Positions 35,281 to 47,316 of a DNA stretch of 64,000 bases are shown piece by piece. Source of the stretch: Areca catechu. Lineage: Eukaryota > Streptophyta > Magnoliopsida > Arecales > Arecaceae. Each line of letters opens with the position of its first letter. The first letter of the stretch is position 1. The stretch covers positions 39,783,210 through 39,847,209 of the forward strand of contig CM038047.1 of the NCBI GenBank assembly GCA_021397845.1, written 5' to 3'. The notes under the pieces are model-generated. The model worked only from the letters and a program-made list of their open reading frames with translations, was not told where the DNA came from and ran no database searches. Position numbers and translations under genes: made by a program.

Positions 35281-36957
35281 GGAATTTTTTTTAAAATAAT
35301 ATTTTTTATTAAATATTTATTTAAGTAATGCCATTTCTTGTATATTTATTAAAATAGATGTTTTAAAATGAGATGAAGAATGAGAATGAAAAATCACATG
35401 CCCCTTTCAATATTTAATAAAATATAAAAAAAATCAAAATTAATTTTTTTTTAAAAGTTAATATTTTTTTAAAAAAAATTTAAAAAAAATAAAAAATGAT
35501 ATTATAATAATATATTATGATATATTTTATATTATAATAAATAATTTATATTCTATATATAATATATTAAATTATATATTGTATATTATAATATAGTATA
35601 TTTATTGATATATACCGATCATGACGATGACAGTGCTGCATTAAGTACTATCGGTGCGGGAATTTTTTTTAAATAATATTTTTTTAATAAATATTTATCA
35701 AACTGGGATGGGCTGAAATAAATTAATCAAATCGGTACTAGTTCGGTCGGCAGCTCTGTGCCAGTTCGGTCCCCTGTCTAGTACTAGTTTAGTCACCAGT
35801 CCGAGTTAGACAGGCACCAACCTGGTGATCGAACTGGCACTAGCCTGGCGATCGGACTGGCAATCGAATCGATTACCACACTGGCTATCGGATCGGTGAT
35901 CTACTAGCAATTAGATCGGTGGCCAGACTAGCAATTGGATTGGTGATCGAACTAACGACCGTACTGGCACCGACCTGGTGATTGAACTGGCCGTCGAATC
36001 TGTGGCCAGATTGGCGATCAGACAGGCACCTTCCTGATAACCAGACTGACTATCAGATCAAGAGCCGAACTGGCGACTGGATTGGTGGCCGGACAGGCGA
36101 CCGGACTAGCTGTCAAACCGATGATCAGACCGGCTATCGAACTGGTGGCTGGACCGGTGATCGGACTGGCACTATCCTGGTAGCCAGACTAACTATCGAA
36201 TCAAGAGTCGGACTGGTGATCGGACCAACGATAGAATTAGCTATCGGACTAGTGACCGGATCGGTAATTGGACTAGACCGACCTGGCAACCGAACTGGCT
36301 ATCGGACCAGTGGCCAGAGTCGGACTCGTTATCAAATCGGTCACCTGATTGGCACCAACATGGTGGTCGAACTTGCTTTTGGACTGGTGACACCGCCGAT
36401 CCGGCCATCGATCCGATAGCTAGTCTGATCGCTAGTCCGGTCACTGGTCCGGTTGCTAGTCTGGCTCTTGATCCAATAACCAGTTTGGCTGCTAGGATGG
36501 TGCCAGTCCGATAGCGGTCTAGCCACTAGTCCGACCATCGGTCCAACAGCCAGTCCAATCACCAGGTTGGTGCCAATCTGATCGTCGATCTAATTGCCAG
36601 TCTAGCCACCAATCCGATTGCTAGTCTGGCCATCGATCCAATAGCCAGTCCAGTATCGGTTCAATTACCAGTCTGGTCACTAGGTCGGTGCCAATCCGAC
36701 TGCCAGGTTGGTGCCTGTCCGACTCGAACTGGCAATTGAAATGGTACCGAGCAGGGGACCGAGCTAACACCAGGCTGCCGACCATTGAACTGGCACCAGT
36801 TTGGTAAATTTATTTCAGCCCACCCTAGTTTGATAAATATTTATTAAAAAGTATTATTTAAAAAAAAACTCCTGTATCGATGGTATTGACGCAGCACCGC
36901 CACCACCATGATCAGTATATATCAACTAATATATTATATTATAATATATAATATATA
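35281..36957. repeat. Foldback element C, left arm and core
   Basis: The outer left arm (35281-35640) is AT-rich and pairs with 36900-36957 plus 44560-44880, which are now split by an LTR element. An inner inverted pair, about 35655-35830 with 36715-36875, shares tttatcaaactgggatgggctg-like and ggcaccaacctgg sequence. The core (35830-36715) consists of degenerate units of the type gatcggactggcaccgacctgg. The open frames in the core (for example 35982-36419) translate this repeat and are not genes. Confidence 0.7.
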
Positions 36958-36958
36958 T

Positions 36959-37843
36959 TGACATGGAACCTTCATCGACCGGGCGGAGCCACTGGATTGC
37001 CGGTTCGCTCTCTTAGATATCTACAAAATAGGTCCCTAACCAGATTTTCTCCGGTGGGGGACACTCCGATGTCTAAGTTAGAGAGGGAGGTTCCAGCAAC
37101 AGAATGGAGAGTTTCTGAAGAGGAAGAAAGATGGTGAAAGTATTCTCTTTTCCAGGCTTGCGTAGCATATCTTGAGTATCCCCTCTTACCAGTATTTATA
37201 GTTGTCATGCCAGTGTGTAGTTAGGCTTAACCACCTAGGTTAAGACGGGGTTGATTAACTTTACTCTGCGTATAACCATAAGTGGTTGCCAATTGATTTT
37301 GGCCAGTCTAGAATCGTTGGTGTTGGAGCTAGTAGCTATGTGGCCACCTCGATATGGTTGCGATTGGAGATAATGGCCAGGCGGTCAATCGTAACCACCG
37401 TATCCATGTTCGAAGATTTGAGATCAACCGGAGATTCACTTTTGGGCCTCTTCTTCAGGAGGGACCAACATTGAATTGGCGAAATGTCTTCGGTTTGTCC
37501 TCTCTGGGACAAACTGAAGACACCTCTGTCGTTTGCGATGGAGTCTTTCCCTTCGGAATGGATTGTGGAGTGAAGCTAGCATCGTCTTCGATCCAGTCTT
37601 CTTGGATTGGCCTTCTTCGACCGGTGTGCAGGAGACTGGTCAATGGTTTTTCGTGGTAGAACTCTTCGAGATTAACATCTTCGGCCAAGGCCGAAGACTA
37701 ACCCTATGATGTGATGAAAGCAGGGTCGTCGCTTTGTTTACCCATAGTTTCCTAGGTGCTTCGGTTTAGATGCCTGATTCAGAAGGAACTTGGCGAGCGG
37801 TTGAACTAGTAATTGGCTTGTGCTGAACCGACATATCACAACA
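36959..37843 (-). repeat. 3' LTR
   Basis: It begins on minus with TGTTGTGATATGTCGG at 37843. The left end is tgacatggaacc. It contains a 15 bp stem-loop at 37486-37521. Confidence 0.8.
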
Positions 37844-37858
37844 GTTGCCCCCCACTCT
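37844..37858 (-). other. Polypurine tract
   Basis: The minus strand reads agagtggggggcaac before the LTR start. It is nearly identical to the tract at 5621-5636. Confidence 0.7.
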
Positions 37859-38472
37859 CAATTTTTAAGCAATGATTTGCCTTGAAGAGTGAGAGTATTA
37901 ATAGATTGTCGTATTCCACCAGAAAAAGCACAACCAATGATGGTGAATCTTTGGTTTGGTTGCTCGCCATAACTGACATCTGATTCGAGGATCAAGTTGA
38001 GGACAGCTGTCGCTTTCCTATTGGAATATGAAAAGGAAAGAGTTAGTCGACGGGTGGCTTCTCTCCTTTCTGTTGTGGCGATTCGGTCGATCCTTCAATT
38101 AGGATTTGGGTAGAGGACGTAGCCTCATCCCGTCCCTTGGAGAAGGTATGGGCTTCATCTCTGTCGTTGGGTGAAGTCACGCGGATCATGGCTCTTGGTT
38201 CTTTCCGCTTCGAATTAGCTTGTCGTCGCTTGGAGTTTCGCACCCATCCCCGGCGTCTACATACGTGGCGCATTCAAAGGGAGGGTGCCTCTTCTTTTGT
38301 GGAGGACCTCTAAAACGCTTCTTGTCCCCTTATAAAGGGAGAGGGAGGACTGGTCGAAGAAGCTTCTTCGCTCCTATTTGCCTTTGCTTTCTACTGAGCT
38401 TTTCTTGCTTTTAGTCTCCAGTTTCTTCCATAGGTAGGGTTTCCCTGCTCCTTCCTCCCTTTTCTTTTTCAA

Positions 38473-40622
38473 ATGGTTAGGTCTCTAGGAGTTCGCACTG
38501 TCGACGGGGGGAGGCTGGGCCTTCTGGTTCTATTAGGGATGCTGCTGTCGAGATTAGACCGGAGCTGGTTCCCAGTTTTATTTCTCTTAGAAAAATAGCC
38601 CACCTTTGGAAATGTTATCGCATTCTCGAAGGTTTCCTTCTAGAGCTCCCCAAACCTGAAGAGCAGGTAAATAGGCCTCTCGTTGGGCGCATCGCCGTAT
38701 ATGAAGACCATTTGAAAGCCGGTCTTTGTTTTCCACTTCATCCTTTTCTCATTAGGATCTTTAGCATGTATCATATTGTTCCTACGTAGTTGACTCCGAA
38801 CAGTATTCGAAACATCTACGGATTTTTGGTTTGATGTCATATAGCTAATGTAAAGCCTAGGACCAGTTTATTCACTTCCCTTTTTTGTGTTGAAGAGGGA
38901 TTTTCATGGCTATGGATGGTGGGTCATCGATCTCGTTTCGACCGTAAAATAATGAAGGACATGCCTAGCACCATCCATGGATGGAAGCCCAACTTTGTCT
39001 TTGTCTTCTTTACTTAGCCATGGGATTTCAATAGTGAGTGGAGAGAGCCTCATTTGGATGCTAATGCTGGCAAGAAAATTCTGGTGGCCGACCAACCTGA
39101 CTATACCTTGTTGTCTGGTTCGGAGGCCATTTCTATTCGAGAGCTTTTAGAAGAGAGGAACCTTCATCTTGCTGGGATTAGCGAGTCCTCTGTGTTAGGT
39201 ACAGATGATAGAAGACTTCGGCTCCATCTTGTTTCATGGCTCTTGTATCCAACTAATTTTGAAATCTGCTTTTATCTGCAGGTGGCAGGATGAGGCCTGA
39301 TCTAGGCTTGCTTCATCAATCTGCCAAGAGGAAAATGGCTCAGGCCCTTCTTCAAGATCTGAGATCCGAAAAAAGGCCCAAGAGGAGGGAATCAGTAGAA
39401 GTACCACATCCTCTAGGGGGACGTTTGGGGGGGACGAAGTCCCGCCAATGGAGCTTTTGACAGAGCTCCCACCGGCTGAGCCTTTGCCGAGGGTTAGCTC
39501 TTCGATCCAAATCACGAGAGTCCAACTCTGGCAGCTGATGTGCCACCGCCTTGCCCCTCTACGATGGACAAGGGTGAGGCACCACAAATTGAAGAGGGAT
39601 TTATGGGGGATACTCCTCTGGACAAGACTACGAGGTAGACTTCTCGAAGTTTTCTGACACGAGAGGTCTCGTACTCCCTGATGTAGCTAGGCAGATACTG
39701 AAGGATGTTTTGCTGCCCCGTGACTGGGCAGCCACTCGGAGTCGGCGCCTTGCCAAAGTATTCGATTTCGCTTTTTTCTCTTTACTGCAGGTAAGACAGC
39801 TGCAACTTTTTCTGTCCCTAGTTGGCTGTTTATATCATAACCAGTCTTATATTTTAACCCATTGATACAGTTGGTCCACGATGTCACCTTTTTAGAGGAG
39901 GGTCTAGAGGGCATCGACAACTTCCTCCACAGCTTAAAGGAGGAGCTTCAGATGGCCAGGGCCGAAAAGGAGGTGGCTGAGGAATTAAAGCTGTCCATGG
40001 AAGAGAGGCTCACCCACAAAGATGCCGAAGTCCAGGATTTGAAAGGAGAGCTGAAGAATGCTTAACTGGAGATCTTTGAACAGGAGGCGAAGCTGCGGAA
40101 GAGAAAAAGGTAGGTTCATTCCTTGGAGCATTTTATCAAGGAAAACTAGAAGAAGACTGAAGACATGGCCAGAATGACTGATGAGGCAGTCAAGAGAGCC
40201 GAAGAAGCGACTCTGAATGCTGAAGCGACGGCGAAGGAGTTTGAAGCCTTATGAGAACAAGCAGCCAAGGCAGTCGAAGACTTCAAAAAGTCTCCGCAGC
40301 TCAAGGAGGAGGTGACTGAAGCAAGTTTGTTTAGTTATTATATGGCTTCAATGATGGACTCAAAGGGGTAGGCGAAGTTTTCCCTAACCTCGACCTCTCC
40401 GGCATCCTAGTGTACGAGATCGAAGAAGAGGAAGAGGAAGGCTTTGTGGCCCCTACTGAGATTGAAGAAGTGCTAGGTCAGATTGAGGAAGTCCCGGTTG
40501 TGGCAGAAGAGTTAGCCATGATGAGTCCGACAGCCTTGGTCCAGGCTGAGGAGGCCTTGGCTCCAGTCCAGATTGAGGAGATTCTTCCTTTTGCTAACCC
40601 AGAGGCTTCTACGACTGCCTGA
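38473..40622 (+). pseudogene. Antisense coiled-coil protein gene 1 of the nested element
   Basis: Exons by homology and splice sites are 38473-39198, 39282-39790 and 39871-40622, with GT-AG introns. Exon 1 contains RIAVYEDHLKAGLCFPLHPF, LTPNSIRNIYGFLV, then STIHGWKPNFVFVFF and LDANAGKKILVADQPDY, the same PF04195-like block as at 1331-2153. Exon 3 is a coiled coil (DVTFLEEGLEGIDNFLHSLK, ARAEKEVAEELKLSMEERL), then VFPNLDLSGI and a very acidic tail with EIEEEEEEG. Several stops and frameshifts are present (for example after IVPT and after FLV). Function unknown. Confidence 0.65.
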
Positions 40623-41368
40623 TAGAGTCAATCGGGCTTTGTGCCTTGTACCTCTTGCTTTTTCTTTTGTAAGAGGAAGGATATATAATTGACAACCTCT
40701 TCAATATTAATGAAGGTTGACTTTCTCTTTTAACAAGTAATAGTTTTTGAACTAGAATATTCAATGAAAAATCTTCTAAGTATAAAGTCTTCAGATAGGT
40801 TATAGCCTTCAAGGTAGGAAACCATCTACTGACTCAAATACGGCTTTTTTCATTGTTGGAAGTCTTCAGACTGGCTTTGACAAGGCCGTTGACCTTGGCG
40901 GTAAGCCGAACAGTTCGACTCTTCATCGAGTCGGCTTTCTCTAATCATAAATTCATTCCTTTGGCTTCAGGACTTATAACTAAGGAATCCCATCTTCAAG
41001 GAAAAACTTTTGGTTTACCAATGGCTTGCCAGCTGTCGCACCGTCACTGGGGAGGGAGTTATTGCCCAAACCATGGGATCATGGCAATCGGAATCGTTAA
41101 GGCTGCATACATCAGGGATCATATTGATCACAGCCTTTCAACTTCCCGTGGTCCCCCCCACGTAGATCGAGACCCTTATTAGTTAAGACAGGCGTACGTG
41201 GCATTATCGGAGACTCACTTGGAATATGATATTTAATTTGAGCCTCTGGTAGTCCCGGTATAAGAAAAGGGGGCTCTCAGAGGTCAAACCTTTACCTGCT
41301 TTTGGCAAAGTTGCTCTCTGTGCCATTATTCTCCCTTTTCCCCTACAACCTGAAGAGCTTATCGAAGC
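40623..41368. other. Spacer between the two antisense genes
   Basis: Promoter-like DNA is expected here, but I cannot identify a specific motif. The open frame 40853-41182 has no support. Confidence 0.35.
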
Positions 41369-42550
41369 ATGAAACTAGACATGGCAAGGCTTACAGGCGG
41401 CGAGGAAGCGGCCGGGGATGGGTCCTCCGATAAGGAGATCAGATTAACAGCGAAATTATGTCTTGGTGCTGCCACGAGTTCAGATTGGGGGTGACTCCCC
41501 AATCGAAATAGGCTCTTTCTTAGGAGAAGAACATGTATCTCCGGTGAGAACCATTTTGGTGGGACCGTCAAAGGGGCCTAGCCCGCCGAACATTGGCAAG
41601 ACTCCTTCATGCATTAGAGATGTCAAGCCCATGGTCCAGCCACAGAAGGGAGGAGTTCCGAAGGGTGCGATACATCTGCCACCGGCACTGCCCCCTCCGA
41701 TCTGGAATGGGTGAGGGTTTCATCCGTCGTTCCCGGTGATGCGAAGGGAACTAAGGGGCGAGGGTCCAGGGACCCTCTTTCCACCGTCCTTCCTAAAATA
41801 TCGCAGGTAAACATTGATGTATACATCATAATGCTTATCCATGTTAGTCGGGTTGACCTTGTACATACTCTTCCTTGGCAGATCGCTCACGACATTTTTC
41901 TATTGGAGGAAAATATTCATGGGTCTATCGACTTCGGCGAAAGCCTTTGAAGCCAGATGGCTTCGACCGTAGCCTAAAGAGATGTTGCTGAGGGGCTCCG
42001 CTGCCGCTGAGGAGGAACTGGGCAAGGTTGTTGCCTCCAAGAATGTCTTAGAAAGGCAATTAAAGATGTTGGAGGCGCAAGCGGCCGATGTAGTGGCTGA
42101 CTTGCAGAAGAAAAGGAGGAAGATAATCTCTGCCAAACTACTAATGAGAGATTGCCTTCGGGATAACGAGGAGTTGAAAGCTCAGAAAGCTGAGCTGGAG
42201 AGGAGAGTCAGCAGGCTGGAGACGGATCTCGCGCTAGCCAATCAAGGGTGGCACAGGCTAAGGAGAGTTCTTCCCAGGCTGTTGAGGTTTACAAGGGACC
42301 CCAAGCCTTCAAGGATGAAGTGCATGAGGCTGCAGTGGAGAGCTACCTTCTTGGCCACTCAGACTGCCTGGGTAAAGTCATGAAGCTTTATCCCAATTTG
42401 GATTTCTCTCTGGCCACCGTTCCAGGTGACGGGGTGGAGGAAATGAAGGCTTCGACTGAAAAGACGTCAGCACCTCCCGTTAATGAAAGTGAGGTGGCCA
42501 CCAAAGAAGCCTCTGTCCCTGCTCCAGCTGCTGGACTAGCTAATGAATGA
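41369..42550 (+). pseudogene. Antisense coiled-coil protein gene 2 of the nested element
   Basis: Exon 1 is 41369-41806 and exon 2 is 41882-42550, separated by a GT-AG intron. Exon 2 starts IAHDIFLLEENIHGSIDFGE and contains a frameshifted coiled coil (VVASKNVLERQLKMLEAQAA, LKAQKAELERRVSRLETDL). It closes with HEAAVESYLLGHSDCLGKVM, KLYPNLDFSLA and an acidic tail. This C-terminal signature is shared with all other antisense genes in the window. Stops and frame changes show it is dead. Confidence 0.6.
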
Positions 42551-42689
42551 TAGAAATGTTATTTTCTTTCTTCTCTCCTCTCTAAACAACCAATTGTACT
42601 ACTTCTTTTTGAGTGAAAGCTTTTCTTTTTGAATGAAAACTTCTCTTCTTTGGAACAATTAAAGAAATAAAGTGTTCATCTTCTTTGGA

Positions 42690-43675
42690 CTTTCTTCGGA
42701 TTAATCTTCTTCGAATCGGTCTTCTTCGGACGGATGCGAAGAAGACAGACCGGCCACTTGATGGTGAATGGCTGAAAGGCAGGATTCGGGAATAGTGTCT
42801 TCGACTTAGGCCAAAGATAGACCCTGAAGTAGTGTTGTAGCACCGTTGGATCATCTTCGATTCTTCTGGCGTAGACGAGTGGTTCGAAAAAGACCCGACC
42901 GGACCTTTGAACCGGGGGCTAGCTTTAGTCGAGCCGACGTATCCCATCAGTTAATCATCCATCTTAACTGCCCCCTGATTTGATGATCATGCAGAGGACA
43001 TGTGTCACCCTGTTATTGGTGCCTGGATGGAAGACGTCGAGTACACCCTTTATTGTTAGTGCCAAACATGCGGCATTCGAGAGCGGCTGCGCTTTCGCAC
43101 CCTTTAGGTGTCGCCAAGTCTTCAATTCCCGAAGGTGGTTATTAATGCCGTACTGCTTTTTAAAAAAAGCTGCTCAGGATTCGAAGTGTCGCCTTCTTTT
43201 TTCGAAGGTGGTCATTAATAACTGTATTGGCTTCAGAAAAGCTACTCTGAGTTCGAGGTGTCGCTTCCGCACGTGGCACTTTCCGGTTGGTTTGGCATGA
43301 GGCGTGGAACACGTCCTCCATAAGCATGAAGTGCCATTAAATAGGATTCATCTTCCCAGTTTCCGAAGGCTCTTCAAGCAGTAGAGAAGTGAGTCTTTTG
43401 TCCCAGAGTTACTCTTCCCCTTCTTCTCCGTACCGTGAAGATGAAGTTCAGCCTTAAGGACCTCCGAGAGATGGCCCGGAAGAGAGCCGCTGCTGTAGAG
43501 CTGGAATGGGAGCCTAGCGTGAAGCTCCCTAGGTGCAATGACAATACTTTTTGGTCCGAGGAGGCGATCCGCCTGGGGCGAAGGGTACGGACCTTGCAGA
43601 CCTAGTTTGAGGAGGCCAAGGCTCAGGCCGCAGCGACGATCGCGACGACGGAGTTGGCCAAGAAGGAGGTGGCGG
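42690..43675 (+). other. LTR-like end plus start of a further antisense gene
   Basis: 42690-42975 resembles the terminal part of the element's LTR (gccgacgtatcccatcag followed by ttaactgccccctgattt, parallel to the 37843 junction). A further open frame starts at ATG 43441 (MKFSLKDLREMARKRAAAVE) and becomes coiled-coil-like (FEEAKAQAAATIATTELAKK) before running into the LTR at 43676. This suggests a second element copy fused head to tail, then truncated. The reading is tentative. Confidence 0.4.
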
Positions 43676-44559
43676 TGGAACCTTCGTCAACCGAGCAGAG
43701 CCGCTGGATTGCTAGTTCGCTCCCCTGGATACATGTAAAACAGGTCCCTGACCGGATTTTCTCTGGTCGGGGATACTCCGATGCGTAAGTTAGAGAGGGA
43801 GGTTCCAGCAATAGAATGGAGAGTTTCTGAAGAGGAAGAAAGATGGTGAAAGTATTCTCTTTTCCAGGCTTGCATAGCGTACCTTGAGTGTCCTCTCTTA
43901 CCAGTATTTATAGTTGTCGTGCCAGTGTGTAGTTAGGGTCACCCACTTATAGTTAAAAAGGGGTTGATTAACTTTACTCCGTATATAACTATAAGTGGTT
44001 GTTAATTGATTCTGGCCAGTCTGGAATCGTTGGTGTTGGAGCTAGTAGCTACGTGGCCACCCCGATGTGGTTGCAATTGGAGATAGTGGCCAGGCGGTCG
44101 ATCGTAACCACCGTATCCACGTTCGAAGATTTGAGATCAACGGAGATTCGCTTTTGGGCCTCTTCTTCAGGAGGGACCAGCATTGGATTGGCGAAATGTC
44201 TTCGGTTTGTCCTCTTTGGGACAAGCCGAAGACACCTCTGTCGTTTGCGGTGGAATCTTTTCCTTTGGAATGGATTATGGAGCAAAGCTGGCATCATCTT
44301 CGGACTAGTCTTCTTCAGATCAGCCTTCTTTGGCCGGTGTGCAGGAGACTGGTCAATGGTTGGTCGTGGTAGAACTCTTCGAGATTAACGTTTTCGGCCA
44401 AGGCTGAAGACTGACCCTACGATGTGATGAAGGCAGGGTCGTTGCTTTGTCTACCCATGTAGTTTCCTACGGGTGCTCCAGTTTATATGCATGATCAGCA
44501 GGAACTTGGCGAGCGGTTAAACCGGTATTTGGCCTGTGCTGAACCGACATATCACAACA
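43676..44559 (-). repeat. 5' LTR, no adjoining primer site
   Basis: It is a direct repeat of 36964-37843 and ends on plus with cgacatatcacaaca. The expected primer site to its left is replaced by coding-like sequence. It contains the stem-loop at 44198-44233. Confidence 0.8.
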
Positions 44560-44880
44560 ATATATAATTTAATATATTATAGTATATTTATTATATTTTA
44601 GAATGTAAAATATTTATTATAATATAACATATATCATAATACATTATTATAATATCATTTTTTTTTTATATTTTATTAAATATTGAAAGGGACTTAGGTG
44701 GAGAAATTGTATGTTGTACCCGCGATTTCAATATGAAATCGTAGGTAAAACCTGCAATTTCTCACCCTCACTTTCCACCTCATTCCAAAACACCTCTTTT
44801 GATAAATATATAAGGGATGGCACTACTTAAATAAATATTTAATAAAAAAATATTATTTAAAAAAAACTCCTCCATTGGTT
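44560..44880. repeat. Foldback element C, displaced right arm
   Basis: It is the inverted complement of 35281-35560, including attgaaaggg and tttaataaaaaaatattattt. An extra 60 bp block near 44715-44775 (gcgatttcaatatgaaatcg hairpin) has no partner in the left arm. Confidence 0.7.
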
Positions 44881-44969
44881 CGGACTTCTCCCTCTAATCA
44901 TGGTTGTTGCTTGTTATACACATCTCCTCAACCCGTCATCATTTTTTCTCTAAAGAAAGGAGCACAATA

Positions 44970-44974
44970 GGTTT
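44970..44974. repeat. Target site duplication (GGTTT), left
   Basis: GGTTT directly precedes TGTTGGGATATG and is repeated at 56311-56315. Confidence 0.9.
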
Positions 44975-45723
44975 TGTTGGGATATGATAAGTTTGGTCTG
45001 TTTATGCTGATCTATTACAAGCTTGAATCTGGCTAATCAATGCCCAAGAGGCACAAGACTGATCGACGTCCAAGAGACGTAAAGCCGATCAATGTCCAAT
45101 AGGCACAAATATGATCAATGCCCAATAGGCACAAATATAATCCATATTCAAGAAACATGAAGCCGATCAACGCTCAACAAGCATAAGATTGACTAACTTC
45201 CAGGTAATTGACTAACTTTTATGAAAAGTAAAGCTTATTAATATTCAAATAATGCAGGGATCGTTCAACTTCTGGAGAAGAACTGACCAATTATAGATAA
45301 AGAGCTGACCAACTAGAGATGAAGGGCTGATCAATTAGAGATAAAGAGCTGACCAACTATAGATGAAGGGCTGATCAACTATGGATGAAAGGCTGATCAA
45401 TTGTGTATGACTTTCACTGCACGTGCTCACGGTCATGGATTAACCGTTTAATAGCTAGATGCCAGCTGTAAGCGATTAAGTTCGTGGCCTATAAATACCT
45501 TCGAGTGCGATGGTGATCGGACTTCTGCTACTTTTTCTTTTCTGCGCCATTCTTTGCCTGGTTTTTCTTCAGATCATATATGTTCTCATCCAGACACCAT
45601 TAACAAGCTTGATAGCCACCTCAACATTTAGATTCTCTAAGAAGATGGCAGAAAGCTAGATCAAATCAGCTCAATTCATTTTTCTTTTGATCCTGGCTTG
45701 TTGTAATTTGTTTGAATGTAACA
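44975..45723 (+). repeat. 5' LTR
   Basis: It starts TGTTGGGATATGATAAG and ends atgtaaca. Internal short repeats occur at 45060-45140 (gatcaatgcccaataggcac) and 45280-45400 (agagatgaagggctgatcaa, about 21 bp). Confidence 0.95.
45490..45497 (+). promoter_or_regulatory. LTR TATA box
   Basis: TATAAATA lies about 230 bp before the LTR end, which suits a U3/R boundary shortly downstream. The 3' LTR has the same at 56080-56087. Confidence 0.65.
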
Positions 45724-45725
45724 GA

Positions 45726-45742
45726 TGGCATGCCAGGTAGGG
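45726..45742 (+). other. Primer binding site
   Basis: TGGCATGCCAGGTAGGG begins two bases after the 5' LTR, the normal place for minus-strand priming by a host tRNA. Confidence 0.85.
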
Positions 45743-45782
45743 AAAACTCAGTGAAGGAGTTTCAAGCAATCTGGAAGGAAGC

Positions 45783-47316
45783 ATGGTGAAAGGTAGAAAA
45801 AAGAATCTGCCAGCAGAAGATGTCTCCCGTTCTTCAAAAGGGAATGATCCTATTCTTGGCAACGAGAGGAATGATCATGTTCTTGGCAACAAGAGGAATG
45901 ATCCTGTTCTTGGCGAGAAAAGGAATGATCCTGTTCTTGGCGAAAAGGGGAATAATCCTGTTCTTGGCAAGAGGGTGGAAGCTCTTCCCATGAGATACTT
46001 TGATCAAGAAAAGTTGGATACTCTGTTCAACAAAGTAGAGGTGCTTACTGCAGCGATGCAGAACCTTCAAGAAATTGCTGCGAGGGAATCAATGTGACCT
46101 ATTGCATCGAGAATTAGCCGGCAACTTTTCCTTCAGGTAAGTAAACATCTCAGTCCAAAAAGGCATTCATCTTATCAATGTTCTTCAGGTCAACAGTCCC
46201 CGTTGAGGCATCATCACCAAGCTCATCATCATACCAAGAAGCGGAATAAGGGGAAGCATCCACGATCCCGTTCAACGTCATCAGAAGAATCAACCCCTGA
46301 TAGTACCCAAGTTTGACATCCTGCAAAAGCAAGTGATTTTGATAGAAAATTCAAAAATCTGGAGTTGCAAATTGCCAAGGTTCTTGAACAGAGAAAAGCA
46401 GAGGACACAGCACCGAGTTGCACTATTTTTCCTCCTTTTTCTAAGAAAGTTATGAAAGAAAGAATCCCACATCACTTCAAATTTCTGCAAATTGAACTAT
46501 ACGATGGGTCGTCTGACCCTTTGGATCATTTGGGTAGCTATAAAGCTCATATGCTGATCCAAGAGGCATAAGATGCATTACATTATCTTGCTTTCCCTAC
46601 AACCTTGAAGAAGTCAGCAAGAATATGGTACTCAAGTCTGTAGCCAGACACTATTCATTCATTCAATCAGTTAGAGAAGTTGTTCGTTTCCCACTTCAGA
46701 ACAAGCAGAAAAATGCCTAGAAACTCTGACAGCTTATTCTTTATTCAGTAGTCAGAAGGGGAATCCTTGAGAGATTTTACATCAAAAGGTTTAATTCTAC
46801 CATGTTGCAGATACCGGATCTCAACGAATATGTGGTAATGTCTACAATGAAGAAGGGCAAGCGAGCCTCCAGATTCATATTTTCTTTGGATAAAAATTCC
46901 GACCAACTATTCCGAATTATTGGCCCGTGCTCAAAAATACGCTCAGGCCAAAGAACAAGCCTTGAGCCGATGACAGGTGGAGAAAAAATCGGTGCCAAAT
47001 AGAAAAAAGGCCAAGGAAGAAGAATTCCAATTCTTGGAGTTTGATTGATTCAACAGCACATCAAAGGCCGAGGGAGTTTATACCCCCTGACTCTCCCAAG
47101 AGAACAGATCCTAATGGAAATTGAGAAAGAAAATTTTTTTCAAAGGCCAAGGCCAATGAGAGCCCTGCTAGCTGTACGAAATAAGGCCAAATATTGTCGG
47201 TATCATCGCGATCATGGGCATACAACAGAAGAATGTATCCAGTTAGGAGAAGAGATCGAAGATTTGATCAAGCAAGGTTACCTGGGCAAATATGTCTGGA
47301 ATCCAAACCAAAACTG
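45783..47316 (+). pseudogene. gag: gag (capsid/nucleocapsid) region, decayed
   Basis: ATG 45783 opens a 104-residue N-terminal frame with five 9-residue repeats of the type RNDPVLGEK (45838-45975). The capsid part follows: PPFSKKVMKERIPHHFKFLQ, LYDGSSDPLDHLGSYKAHML, then IPDLNEYVVMSTMKKGKRAS and LLARAQKYAQA. The nucleocapsid-like motif CRYHRDHGHTTEEC with QLGEEIEDLIKQGYLGKYV ends the region. Gag would assemble the cytoplasmic particle and bind element RNA. Stops and frameshifts near 46097, 46571, 46890-47045 and 47318 break it. Confidence 0.85.

Larger units (their letters stand above)
36959..44559 (-). mobile_element. Non-autonomous Tat-type LTR element nested in foldback C
   Basis: Direct LTRs lie at 36959-37843 and 43676-44559. 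A polypurine tract next to the left copy sets the orientation as minus. Both flanks continue the AT-rich arm of foldback C, so the insertion is nested; the flank is too simple to call the duplication with certainty (tatat/atata). The interior holds antisense genes on the plus strand and no gag-pol. No primer site adjoins the right LTR, and a second LTR-like end with a further gene start (42690-43675) suggests the interior is a composite of two relatives. Confidence 0.7.

Noticed and set aside
35982..36562. Open frames up to 145 codons on both strands in the core of foldback C
   Set aside because: They translate the degenerate repeat (TGDWIGGRTGD-like); stop-free frames occur on both strands because of the repeat unit, not because of selection.
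45834..46070. 78-codon minus-strand open frame opposite gag
   Set aside because: It is the complement of the gag 27 bp repeats and has no support.
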